A DNA stretch of 64,000 bases from Novipirellula galeiformis (GTDB lineage Bacteria > Planctomycetota > Planctomycetia > Pirellulales > Pirellulaceae), in NCBI RefSeq assembly GCF_007860095.1, contig NZ_SJPT01000010.1, positions 62,001-126,000 of the forward strand. Reading direction: 5' to 3'. The first letter of the stretch is position 1; every line of letters begins with the position of its first letter. The position numbers and the translations under genes were made by a program. Of the stretch, positions 1-7,813 are shown one piece after another. The notes under the pieces are model-generated. The model had not been told where the DNA came from. It worked only from the letters and a program-made list of their open reading frames with translations, and ran no database searches.

Positions 1-46
1 TATCCGCATTGCACCCCGCGTAAGCAAACAGGAACTCCCCACAAAT

Positions 47-358
47 ATGTTTATCGCGAAAGTAATCGGATCGGTCGTCAGCACCCAAAAGGTGAGCACG
101 ATGACGGGCCATAAATTGTTGGTCGTCGAGCCTTACCGGCTCGAGGGCGAAAAGCGTGAGTCGCTGGTGACAACCGGGCGAACGTTCATTTCCGTCGATA
201 CGATCGGAGCGGGCGAAGGTGACTTTGTTTTGATCGTGCAAGGCAGCAGCGCACGATTGATGCCAGAGACAAACCCCCTTCCGATTGACGCCTGCATCAT
301 TGGCATCGTTGACACGGTCCACATTGACAAACAAAGCGTTTACGACCGAGACAAGTAG
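47..358 (+). CDS. BMC vertex protein (EutN/CcmL family), first copy
   Basis: This 103-residue protein fits the EutN/CcmL (BMC-P) family, whose pentamers cap the vertices of bacterial microcompartments. Visible family features are the N-terminal strand FIAKVIGSVVSTQK, the KLLVVEP strand, the DTIGAGEGDFVLIVQGSSAR stretch and the closing PIDACIIGIVD strand. It is the first of three paralogues in the operon and the one closest to the classical family. The ATG at 47 has only a weak purine-rich upstream site. The same frame is open leftwards to the window edge, so the start rests on family length. The hexameric shell genes expected in such an operon are not in the window and should lie upstream. 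The family call is secure; which vertex role it plays is not known. Confidence 0.93.
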   Translation: MFIAKVIGSVVSTQKVSTMTGHKLLVVEPYRLEGEKRESLVTTGRTFISVDTIGAGEGDFVLIVQGSSARLMPETNPLPIDACIIGIVDTVHIDKQSVYDRDK

Positions 359-420
359 CGACGCGTTCGCGACCCATCTCGCCCCCGAACCCAACGCAGA
401 TCCCACGAGAAATCTAAACG

Positions 421-1848
421 ATGAAATTCGACGAAAACCTGATCCGCAATGTCGTCGCCCAAGTCTTAGCCGAAGTGGGACCGATGCCCGCCGCTACCCG
501 CTCTTCAAGCAAGTCGACCGGGGGCCAACATGGCATTTTCTACGATGCGAACTCCGCCGTCACAGCGGCACGAGCCGCATTTGAGCAACTGCGTGAGCGT
601 TCCATCGAAGATCGCAAGAAAATCATCAGCATCATCCGTCGCATCTCGATCGAGCAGTGCGAAGAGCTCGGTTTGATGGAAATGGATGAGACCGGGATCG
701 GGCGTCCCGAGCACAAGATCGAGAAGCTGAAGACCCTCGGTGAACTTTCACCGGGCGTCGAGTTCTTAGAAACCAAGTGCTTCAGCGGTGACCACGGCTT
801 GGCCATCATCGAGCGGGCGCCGTTTGGGGTGATCGGTGCCATCACTCCGGTCACCCACAGCTTGCCAACGATCACCGGCAACGCGGTCAGCATGCTGGCC
901 GGCGGCAACACCGTCGTGGTCAATCCGCATCCGTCGGGCAAACGGGTCGCAGCCGAAGGGGTGCGACGTTTCAATGAAGCGATCTCCCGTGAGATGGGCA
1001 TCGACAACCTGATCTGTGTGATCGCCGAACCGACGTTGGAAAGCGCCAACGAGTTGTTCACCCATCGTGACGTTAAATTGATCTGCGTGACGGGCGGCCC
1101 CGCGGTCGGACGCGCGGCACTGAACAGCGGCAAACGTGCGATCGTCGCCGGCCCGGGTAATCCACCGGTCGTGGTCGACGAGACTGCCGATCTTGACAAC
1201 GCCGCTCGCTGCATCATCCAAGGAGCTGCTTACGACAACAACTTGCTGTGCATCGCGGAAAAGGAAGTGTTCGTCGTCGACAGCGTTTTTGACAAGATGA
1301 TGGACGCCATGCGACGCGCCGGTGCGGTCCAGCTCAACCGCGAACAAATCGCTCGCTTGACCAGCAAAGCGATCGTCAAGGTTGGCGATGACCAACACGA
1401 AGCCGCCTGTAAAGATTTCATCGGCCGCGACGCAAGCGTCTTGGCCGAGGCCGCCGGTGTCTCGGTTCCGCAGGGCACCGAACTTGTCTTTGGCGAAACC
1501 GACGAGCACCACCCCTTCGTCAGCGTCGAGCAAATGATGCCCTTTCTTCCCTTTGTGCGTGCTCGCGACGTCGACCACGCCATCGCGATGGCGAAGAAGT
1601 ACGAGCACGGATTCCGTCACACCGCGATGATTCATTCACGCAACGTCCACAACATGACCAAGATGGGGCGTGAATTAGACACCACGTTGTACGTCAAAAA
1701 TGGTCCTTGCATGGCCTCGCTTGGACTTGGCGGCGAAGGCTACTTGTCCTTCTCGATCGCTGGCCCCACCGGCGAAGGCGTCACATCGCCAACGACGTTC
1801 ACTCGTGAGCGTCGTTGCAGCATGATCGATGAACTGCGTGTGGTGTAA
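421..1848 (+). CDS. CoA-acylating aldehyde dehydrogenase (PduP/EutE-like), BMC cargo
   Basis: A 475-residue member of the PduP/EutE branch of aldehyde dehydrogenases, which oxidise an aldehyde with NAD+ and CoA to an acyl-CoA inside microcompartments. The catalytic cysteine is in NNLLCIAEKE (Cys277), matching the NNLPCIxEKE-type motif of PduP; the nucleotide-binding VVVNPHPSGK and VTGGPAVGRAA segments are also present. The first ~18 residues (DENLIRNVVAQVLAEVG) form a predicted amphipathic helix followed by a polar linker at about 20-40, the layout of an N-terminal encapsulation peptide. It lies between two vertex-protein genes. By analogy with the planctomycetal BMC the substrate would be L-lactaldehyde made by the aldolase of this operon; that substrate is inferred. 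Confidence 0.95.
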   Translation: MKFDENLIRNVVAQVLAEVGPMPAATRSSSKSTGGQHGIFYDANSAVTAARAAFEQLRERSIEDRKKIISIIRRISIEQCEELGLMEMDETGIGRPEHKIEKLKTLGELSPGVEFLETKCFSGDHGLAIIERAPFGVIGAITPVTHSLPTITGNAVSMLAGGNTVVVNPHPSGKRVAAEGVRRFNEAISREMGIDNLICVIAEPTLESANELFTHRDVKLICVTGGPAVGRAALNSGKRAIVAGPGNPPVVVDETADLDNAARCIIQGAAYDNNLLCIAEKEVFVVDSVFDKMMDAMRRAGAVQLNREQIARLTSKAIVKVGDDQHEAACKDFIGRDASVLAEAAGVSVPQGTELVFGETDEHHPFVSVEQMMPFLPFVRARDVDHAIAMAKKYEHGFRHTAMIHSRNVHNMTKMGRELDTTLYVKNGPCMASLGLGGEGYLSFSIAGPTGEGVTSPTTFTRERRCSMIDELRVV

Positions 1849-1934
1849 CCCGCATTGTTTCATCAACGAAGACGACCACCGTCGTCGTCTTCGCAATCCT
1901 CGACCGTCATCACCTCCGCAAAAATCCTTCGTCA

Positions 1935-2204
1935 ATGCAACCTGCCACCGTCCTCGGTTCGACTCGCGCCACCGTGAAGCATCAGAGCTTCATTGGCCAG
2001 CGACTCGTGATCGTCCAGCCGACGGGGGTGGACGATGCTCCCGACGGTCCGCCGCTCATTGCGTTGGACATTCTGGGATGCCGCAAAGGCGACCAAGTGA
2101 TGTTGACGAGCGAAAGTGCCTATGCCCGTGAAATCACCAAGCATGATGATTCTCCGGCGCGGTGGAGCGTGATTGGATTGATCGACGAACGGGAGCCCTC
2201 ATGA
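1935..2204 (+). CDS. BMC vertex protein (EutN/CcmL family), second copy
   Basis: An 89-residue EutN/CcmL-family protein, more divergent than the first copy. It keeps the overall plan: VLGSTRATVKHQSFIGQRL at the N terminus, the central IALDILGCRKGDQVML strand and loop, and a C-terminal RWSVIGLIDE strand. The canonical GAG-GssAR stretch is altered to GCRKGD...SAYAREI, so its pore or edge contacts probably differ. Its stop codon overlaps the start of the next gene in an ATGA at 2201-2204, suggesting translational coupling. It would form pentamers at shell vertices; the need for several vertex paralogues in planctomycetal BMCs is known but their division of labour is not settled. Confidence 0.9.
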   Translation: MQPATVLGSTRATVKHQSFIGQRLVIVQPTGVDDAPDGPPLIALDILGCRKGDQVMLTSESAYAREITKHDDSPARWSVIGLIDEREPS

Positions 2205-2788
2205 GTAACGCCTCGATCGATCCGAACCGGGTCGCCACGATCGTTCGTGAAGTGCTCGAACGAGTCAAACAACACGGCCCGGAAACAGCGGAACGTCCGC
2301 CGCTCGGCTCGCTTTCCAACGTCGTCTCGGTGTCGTCCATCCTAGCGGCCGCCAAAAACGGCGAACAGGAAATACAAACGACTGCAAAAACGATTGTCAC
2401 GCCGGCGGCGCGGGACGAGGCGAAACAGCGGGGTATCGCGATCATTCGCGTCACCCCAACTCCCCCGTCAGCTCCCGCCTCACTGCGAAAGCTCGAATCG
2501 CTGGGCACGGTAACCGACTCCGAGAATCCCGCACGCGCCACGGCCGTTTGCGAGCAATTGGCTCGTCGCGGCATCCGCGGCTCGTCCTCCATTTCGGTGA
2601 TCTTAAGTGAGACCCCCGCGAAGGACGTTTACCGGATTTGCAGCGGAGGTCGCCGCGCCGCCGCGGTAAGTTCGATCGCAACGATCGAGCGCATTGAAAA
2701 AGAACTCTCACCGCAGGTTTGGGTCTTGGACATGCATGCCTTGAACTTTATCGCCGCCGTCAACGTCGCCGCTCGCCTGTTGCAATAG
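2201..2788 (+). CDS. Uncharacterised BMC-operon protein with N-terminal helix
   Basis: A 195-residue protein starting at the ATG that overlaps the stop of the second vertex gene (ATGA). I do not recognise a firm family. Residues about 6-23 (DPNRVATIVREVLERVKQ) form an amphipathic helix like the encapsulation helices of the aldehyde dehydrogenase and the aldolase in the same operon. A mid-protein segment (TPAARDEAKQRGIAII) recalls a motif of ethanolamine/propanediol-BMC accessory proteins such as EutT and EutQ. The last ~70 residues (CSGGRRAAAV...MHALNFIAAVNVAARLL) loosely recall the sugar-phosphate isomerase fold RpiB/LacAB, without a clear active site. It is probably a BMC lumen or core protein; its activity is unknown. 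Confidence 0.8.
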   Translation: MSNASIDPNRVATIVREVLERVKQHGPETAERPPLGSLSNVVSVSSILAAAKNGEQEIQTTAKTIVTPAARDEAKQRGIAIIRVTPTPPSAPASLRKLESLGTVTDSENPARATAVCEQLARRGIRGSSSISVILSETPAKDVYRICSGGRRAAAVSSIATIERIEKELSPQVWVLDMHALNFIAAVNVAARLLQ

Positions 2789-2804
2789 CACGAAATTAGA
2801 ACCT

Positions 2805-3083
2805 ATGAAAATCGCTCGCACGATTGGCACCGTCACCCTCTCTCGCTCGCATCCCGCGATGCAGGGAGCGAAGTTGCGTTGCGTGGAAGTGGTTGAGTCG
2901 ATTCAGCAAGTCGACATGCAACCGCTGGGTGGCGACACCATCGTCGCCTGGGATTTATGCGGAACAGGAATCGGTGATTTGGTGGCGTTGGCCGAAGGCC
3001 CCGAAGCGGCTTTCCCCATCTCCGCGAAAACGCCAATCGATGCCTCGATCGTCGCGTTGCTGGATGACATCGAATTGAATTAG
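2805..3083 (+). CDS. BMC vertex protein (EutN/CcmL family), third copy
   Basis: A 92-residue EutN/CcmL-family protein. It begins MKIARTIGTVTLSRSHPAMQ, has the central IVAWDLCGTGIGDLVALAEG region in place of the DTIGAGEGDFVLIVQG of the first copy, and ends with PIDASIVALLDDIEL. It starts 16 bases after the preceding stop, in the same operon. With copies at 47 and 1935 it makes three distinct vertex paralogues interleaved with the cargo enzymes. Heteropentamers or distinct vertices are both possible; the sequence does not decide. Confidence 0.92.
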   Translation: MKIARTIGTVTLSRSHPAMQGAKLRCVEVVESIQQVDMQPLGGDTIVAWDLCGTGIGDLVALAEGPEAAFPISAKTPIDASIVALLDDIELN

Positions 3084-3198
3084 CCAGCAATCAGCAACAC
3101 ATTCCACCGACTGCGTGAACGCATTCGGCTTTGACTACCTTCACAAACCGCCACCGTGAAAACGGCAGCGGCTAATGGATACGAAAAGGGAAGCGACC

Positions 3199-4065
3199 AT
3201 GCAGAATCTTCATCAGATCAAAAAAGACATGTGCGACATCGGCAAGCGGATTTACAACCGCCAATTCGCTGCCGCCAACGATGGTAACATCACCGTGCGT
3301 GTAGGCGAAAACGAAGTGTTATGCACGCCGACAATGCATTGCAAAGGCTATCTCGTCCCCGACGACATTTCGCTTGTCGACATGACAGGCAAACAATTAT
3401 CGGGTCGCAAAAAGCGTAGTAGCGAAGCACTGCTGCACTTGGAAATCTATCGCCAACGCGAAGACATTCGTAGCGTCGTGCATTGCCATCCACCCCACGC
3501 AACCGCCTTTGCAATCGCCCGCGAACCCATTCCTCAGTGCGTTCTGCCCGAGGTCGAAGTATTCCTTGGCGATGTCCCAATCACGAAGTATGAAACCCCG
3601 GGCGGGCAAGCGTTTGCGGACACGATCATTCCGTTTGTCAAAAAAACCAACGTGATCATTTTGGCGAACCATGGCACGGTCAGCTACGGTGAAACGGTCG
3701 AGCAAGCGTATTGGTGGTCTGAGATTCTCGACTCGTACTGCCGCATGTTGCTGCTGGCCAAACAACTGGGCAACATTTCCTACTTAGGTCAGGACAAGTC
3801 CAAGGAATTGCTCGAATTGAAGGACAAGTGGGGCTTCAAAGACCCTCGCAATACCGCCGAGTACGAAAACTGTGACATTTGTGCCAACGACATCTTCCGT
3901 GATTCGTGGGCCGATGCGGGTGTCCAACAACGCGCCTTCACTCCACCGCCGGCGATCAAAGCGGCAGCCCAAGCGGCCGTGCAAAAAGCTCCGACAAGCG
4001 GGCTCGACCAGGAGCAACTTGTCAAATTGATCACCGACGAAGTCATCCGTCAAATGCAGGCGTAG
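3199..4065 (+). CDS. Class II aldolase (fuculose/rhamnulose-1-phosphate aldolase type) with C-terminal encapsulation-like helix
   Basis: A 288-residue class II aldolase/adducin-family enzyme. Zinc-ligand and catalytic signatures are visible: SSEALLHLEIY (catalytic Glu region), HCHPPHATAF (HxH zinc ligands) and LANHGTVSYG (third His). Family members cleave L-fuculose- or L-rhamnulose-1-phosphate to dihydroxyacetone phosphate and L-lactaldehyde. About 50 residues beyond the usual family length follow the catalytic domain: an Ala/Pro-rich linker and then the amphipathic helix DQEQLVKLITDEVIRQMQA at the extreme C terminus, which looks like an encapsulation peptide. The ATG at 3199 is preferred over 3175 because a purine-rich AAAGGGAAG ribosome site precedes it. 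Which deoxysugar phosphate is used cannot be read from the sequence. Confidence 0.93.
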   Translation: MQNLHQIKKDMCDIGKRIYNRQFAAANDGNITVRVGENEVLCTPTMHCKGYLVPDDISLVDMTGKQLSGRKKRSSEALLHLEIYRQREDIRSVVHCHPPHATAFAIAREPIPQCVLPEVEVFLGDVPITKYETPGGQAFADTIIPFVKKTNVIILANHGTVSYGETVEQAYWWSEILDSYCRMLLLAKQLGNISYLGQDKSKELLELKDKWGFKDPRNTAEYENCDICANDIFRDSWADAGVQQRAFTPPPAIKAAAQAAVQKAPTSGLDQEQLVKLITDEVIRQMQA

Positions 4066-4066
4066 A

Positions 4067-4116
4067 CTTTCCCCCTCGGGGCATCGCTCGCTGGCCGTCG
4101 CCTCTCTTGGGGAAAG
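4067..4116 (+). promoter_or_regulatory. Intercistronic hairpin between aldolase and dehydrogenase genes
   Basis: CTTTCCCC at 4067-4074 pairs with GGGGAAAG at 4109-4116, directly after the aldolase stop. There is no T-run, so it is not a standard terminator. It could stabilise the upstream mRNA or set the expression ratio between cargo genes. A second pair of CCCGGG palindromes lies at about 4156-4176. Function is inferred from position only. Confidence 0.35.
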
Positions 4117-4214
4117 CCAGCGGAAGAGCCTCCTTTCCTCGCTACACGCCCTCCCGGGCTTACACGTCCCCGGGCTACGACACAAATCAACTCACAACAA
4201 AGAAGTCTGACAAC

Positions 4215-5150
4215 ATGAAAATTTCGATCATTGGTGCCGGTGGGCTCGTCGGATCGTGTGCTGCCTACGCCATCCAGTGTGGCGGAATCGCTCGCGAAAT
4301 CGCACTTTTAGACGTCAATCAGGAACTCGCCGTTGGGCAGGCCCTTGATTTGCAACACGGCAGCCCCAGCGTGGCCGATCAAACGATCGTGGGGGGAGGC
4401 TATGAACATATTCCCGATAGCGATATGATCTGCATCACCGCAGGTCTTCGTCGCAAACCCGACGAGTCGCGACTCGATTTGATCAATCGCAACACCGACC
4501 TATTCGTCCAGATCGTTCGCGATGTGAAAGCCGCCGGCGTCAAGAAATCGGCGATCGTCTTGGTCGTCAGCAACCCCGTCGACGTGTTGACGTACGTCGC
4601 CGCTGAGATGTTGGATCTGCCTGCGAATCAAGTCATTGGTTTAGGCACTCAGCTTGACACGATTCGTTTTTGTTCGTTGATCGCCGCACAACTCAACGCC
4701 CCTCCAACGCAAACCAAAGCCTTGATTTTGGGCGAACACGGTGATTCGATGGTGCCGATTTGGAGCAGTGCGACCGTGGGCGGATTGCCGTTAGACAAAT
4801 TCCCAGGCTGGAACGCCTCCCTCGCCAGCGACTTGTTCACCCGAACTCGTGGCAGCGGTGCGGAAGTGATCAAACGAAAAGGGGGAGCGGGCTTCGCCGT
4901 GGGCATTGCCATCCGAGACGTGTTCGACGCGATTGCCCTGGACCGCCGTTGCATCTTACCCGTCAGCTCAGTGCAAAACGGTTGCTACGGAATTCGCGAT
5001 GTCGCGCTTTCGGTACCGACGGTCGTGGGTCGAAACGGCGTCGTCGATCGACTTGAAATCGAGTTGTGGCCCAAGGAGGTCCAGGGACTACGAGCCAGCG
5101 GTGGCGCTTTGAAGAAAACCCTTGAGCTCGTACTGCCGCGGATCGCTTAA
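4215..5150 (+). CDS. Lactate/malate dehydrogenase family NAD-dependent enzyme of the BMC operon
   Basis: A 311-residue LDH/MDH-family dehydrogenase. The Rossmann motif GAGGLVGS is at residues 7-14, the NAD-ribose acidic residue in LLDVN at ~33, the SNPVDVLTYV segment at 119-128, the LDTIR Asp/Arg pair near 148-151 and the catalytic histidine in GEHGDS at 175. The start at 4215 gives the normal family N terminus; the frame stays open further upstream without homology. In the specificity loop TAGLRRKPDESRLDL the residue at the classical position 102 is Arg (R80 here), the residue typical of malate dehydrogenases, where lactate dehydrogenases have Gln. In planctomycetal BMC operons this gene is usually described as recycling NAD+ in the pathway. 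Its real substrate may therefore not be pyruvate/lactate. Confidence 0.93.
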   Translation: MKISIIGAGGLVGSCAAYAIQCGGIAREIALLDVNQELAVGQALDLQHGSPSVADQTIVGGGYEHIPDSDMICITAGLRRKPDESRLDLINRNTDLFVQIVRDVKAAGVKKSAIVLVVSNPVDVLTYVAAEMLDLPANQVIGLGTQLDTIRFCSLIAAQLNAPPTQTKALILGEHGDSMVPIWSSATVGGLPLDKFPGWNASLASDLFTRTRGSGAEVIKRKGGAGFAVGIAIRDVFDAIALDRRCILPVSSVQNGCYGIRDVALSVPTVVGRNGVVDRLEIELWPKEVQGLRASGGALKKTLELVLPRIA

Positions 5151-5180
5151 CATTCGCCGAAGCGTGACATGAGATGATTC

Positions 5181-5218
5181 GCGTGGGATCGATGCTAGAT
5201 AAGCTTCGACGCCCACGC
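5181..5218. other. Inverted repeat between convergent genes
   Basis: GCGTGGG (5181-5187) pairs with CCCACGC (5212-5218) in the gap between the BMC dehydrogenase gene (+) and fliG (-). An outer imperfect arm pair (AGCGTGA near 5161 and TCACGCT near 5230) extends the structure. Without a T-run it is only a candidate bidirectional transcription end. Confidence 0.35.
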
Positions 5219-5236
5219 CACGCGTTCTCATCACGC

Positions 5237-6286
5237 TCAGTTCACGTACTCTTCCTCTTCCTCGCCGGTGGGGCGTGAGATCTCGCCGGTGTCTTCGAGA
5301 TGCCGGACGATATCGACGATCTTCTGTTGCACGCTTTCGACCTCGCTGATGCGGACGCTGCCGAGATACTCCATTTCTTCGCGGAGATTTTCGGCCGCTC
5401 GCGTACTCATGTTCTTCATCACTTTGTCTTGCAACGTCTGGCTGGCGCCCTTGAGCGACATTGCCCACTGTGATGTTTCGACGTTCTTGAGCAGCGATTG
5501 GATATCACGATCGCCCAGTTTCGAGATGTCTTCGAAGACGAACATCAAGCGACGAATTTCATCGGACAATTCCGGATCGTCGCGTCCGAGCGATTCCATG
5601 ATATTTCGCTCGACACTGCGTTCGGCGACGTTCAAAATCTCCGCAACGCTGGCGACCCCTCCGGTGTTGCTATGCGATTGATTGACCATGCTACTGAGCC
5701 GCATTTCCAAACCGAACTCTAGCTCCGCCACCGCGTCGGGACTCGTGCGTCCCATCGTTGCGATCCGGCGAATCACCTCAAGTTGTTTTTCCGGATCAAG
5801 CCCCGACATCACTTCGGACGCATAGTTTGATGGCACATGACTGAGCAGTAGCGCGATCGTTTGCGGGTGTTCGTCACCGATAAACTGCAACAACGTTTGC
5901 GAATCGACCTTTTTAATGAAGCCGAACGGCATCGACTCAATGGTCTGCTGAAGGTTTCCCAGCAATTCCCCGGCATCGCGTCCGAGGGCCTCCTTGATCA
6001 GCTCTTTGGCGCGTTCCAATCCACCGGTGCTGGCATAAATGGAACTCGCTTTGCTGGTCAAAAACTCAGCAATCACCACCTCTTGCTCATCGCCGCCGAA
6101 CGAGTCGGTTTGCGCGATCATGATGCTGATCGCCTCGATCGCGCGCGGCGGCAATTGCCCGAGCACACGCGCGGCCATCTTCGTCGGCATCGACATGAGT
6201 AACACGGCAGCCTTTTTCAGACCTTCCTCGTTAAACATCGACGCGCCGGCGGGGAGCGGTTTCGATTTGTTTATTACGTCCGTCAT
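5237..6286 (-). CDS. fliG: Flagellar motor switch protein FliG
   Basis: A 349-residue FliG, the rotor protein that contacts the stator and sets torque direction at the cytoplasmic face of the flagellar basal body. The N-terminal domain (LKKAAVLLMSMPTKMAARVL), the middle domain (HPQTIALLLSHV with the EHPQ motif) and the C-terminal torque domain (FVFEDISKLGDRDIQSLLK with charged motor residues) are all recognisable, and the length is normal. The ATG at 6286 has a GAAGG ribosome site. It stands alone here, away from the flagellin cluster at 30-38 kb, so flagellar genes are dispersed in this genome. Confidence 0.97.
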   Translation of the reverse strand: MTDVINKSKPLPAGASMFNEEGLKKAAVLLMSMPTKMAARVLGQLPPRAIEAISIMIAQTDSFGGDEQEVVIAEFLTSKASSIYASTGGLERAKELIKEALGRDAGELLGNLQQTIESMPFGFIKKVDSQTLLQFIGDEHPQTIALLLSHVPSNYASEVMSGLDPEKQLEVIRRIATMGRTSPDAVAELEFGLEMRLSSMVNQSHSNTGGVASVAEILNVAERSVERNIMESLGRDDPELSDEIRRLMFVFEDISKLGDRDIQSLLKNVETSQWAMSLKGASQTLQDKVMKNMSTRAAENLREEMEYLGSVRISEVESVQQKIVDIVRHLEDTGEISRPTGEEEEEYVN

Positions 6287-6410
6287 CGCGATTAGCCTTC
6301 CTTTATCAGAAGCTTATCGACCGGCGGCGTCGCACCGCGTGATTGTGACGTTCGCTTTGCTTGTTGTGCTGGATATACGGAACGTACGCTGGCTCGAGCG
6401 TCGCTAGACT

Positions 6411-7334
6411 TTAGCCCCAAACGACTTCCAAAGGGGTACCGTTCTGGGGATGCTTGGGATCCATGGTATGAAACTGCAGCTTCATACCATGCTCGTCCAG
6501 ATGAGCCGAAACCCAGCCATTGGCGATCTCTTCGGAGAAAACATACGAGACCGCGGGCAAATTGATGAGTTGTAAATTGCCAATCGTCTCGGTCTTCCAA
6601 ACGTGGCTGTGACCGTAAAACAAGGCGCGGACGTGTGGCCGAGCCTGTAACGCTTCGACCAACGCATCGGTGTCCCAAAGGCCGGTCCAGCGTGCTCCCG
6701 GTTTGGGCGGGGTGAACTGGAGAGTATGGTGCCCCATCACAATCGCGGGCTTGTCGGGACGCGCGTCAAGCTCTTTCGTCAACCAGATCATTTGCTCGTA
6801 GCCGACTTCCCCTGCCACGTGCCCAGGCCGGATCAAAGTGTCGATCAAAAACCAGTTTGCAAATTCACCTTCCAAGACTCCCACATGCTTGACCGGAACC
6901 GGTTGTGCTGTGGGACGTGCTTTTGCGAAGTGTTCGTAAAGGGTTTCGCGGTCATCATGATTCCCCATCGTCAAGTGCAGATGAATCCCCAATTCATCGA
7001 GTGGCGCGACACAATTCGCAAAATTTTGATACTCGCCGGGCGATCCAACGGACAAGGCACAATCGCCGTTGATGATTAAGTTCGCCGGTCGCTTCTCTAG
7101 CCCCGCAATGTCCGAGATCACGGACTTCAGGTTGTCCGTCATATTGATCCCCCGCGCGGTGCCATCGGGAGATGCGGAAATGTGAGTATCCGAAAGCAGG
7201 GCAAAGAAACGGTCATCCATGGCCGTTGTCGATTCGTCTGCCCGCAGGGTGGTCGAAAGAGCAACCGCCGCACTGGTCGCCGAAAGGTTCTGCAGGAAAC
7301 GACGACGTGATTGCGAATCCAGATGAATCGGCAT
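6411..7334 (-). CDS. Tat-exported calcineurin-like metallophosphoesterase
   Basis: A 307-residue calcineurin-fold phosphoesterase. The N terminus SRRRFLQNLSATSAAVALST is a twin-arginine signal followed by a hydrophobic stretch and an alanine-rich cleavage region, so it should be exported folded. Metal-binding motifs occur in order: SDTHISA, INGDCA, GNHDD, GHHTLQF and GHSHVWK. An AGGA ribosome site precedes the ATG at 7334. Substrate is unknown; exported family members include phosphodiesterases and purple-acid-phosphatase relatives. No neighbour indicates a pathway. Confidence 0.92.
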   Translation of the reverse strand: MPIHLDSQSRRRFLQNLSATSAAVALSTTLRADESTTAMDDRFFALLSDTHISASPDGTARGINMTDNLKSVISDIAGLEKRPANLIINGDCALSVGSPGEYQNFANCVAPLDELGIHLHLTMGNHDDRETLYEHFAKARPTAQPVPVKHVGVLEGEFANWFLIDTLIRPGHVAGEVGYEQMIWLTKELDARPDKPAIVMGHHTLQFTPPKPGARWTGLWDTDALVEALQARPHVRALFYGHSHVWKTETIGNLQLINLPAVSYVFSEEIANGWVSAHLDEHGMKLQFHTMDPKHPQNGTPLEVVWG

Positions 7335-7422
7335 GCTAAAATCCTGAGCGAACGAAGGGGATTGAGTTCAATCGCCGATGGAATATCGGAAATATCGGAG
7401 CGGTTCGGTGAGCGATTGGAGG

Positions 7423-7464
7423 CGCGTCTTCGGAGTAGGCTTGCTCCGCCGAAGACGCGTTTTT
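7423..7464 (+). terminator. Orphan intrinsic terminator on the + strand
   Basis: CGCGTCTTCGG (7423-7433) pairs perfectly with CCGAAGACGCG (7449-7459), followed by TTTTT at 7460-7464. No + strand gene lies upstream closer than 5150. The rest of the 7335-7813 gap shows no convincing ORF. The hairpin could end a small RNA transcribed from roughly 7335 onwards, or stop read-through antisense to the phosphoesterase gene. Confidence 0.55.
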
Positions 7465-7813
7465 CGCATTTCGACATCACGACGATCGTCTGTTCTAGCC
7501 CAGTCGCACGCGCGATGCAACCTTTTGCGGTTGCACGTCCCCCCGGTCTTGATGCCGCCTGATCACCTATCGACTTTGGGTGGTTTATGTATTGTCCGGC
7601 AATGCGTAAACTGATTCCGCCGCAAGAGGAGAGGAAACTCAATCGCGAAAAGTCGTTGACCGCTCCGGGATCATTGCGTTTGATCGCCGAAGGATGAGTC
7701 CACCCAACCGTTGCCGAATCGCAGGGACCAACGACGGTACGATAATCTAGCGTTCGCGTGGACAACGAGACTTCGCTCTTTCCTTACCACTCCATTTTGA
7801 AATTCACTGATTG

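Noticed and set aside
540-1217. 225-codon minus-strand ORF in the aldehyde dehydrogenase
   Set aside because: Overlaps a certain gene completely and has no recognisable motif.
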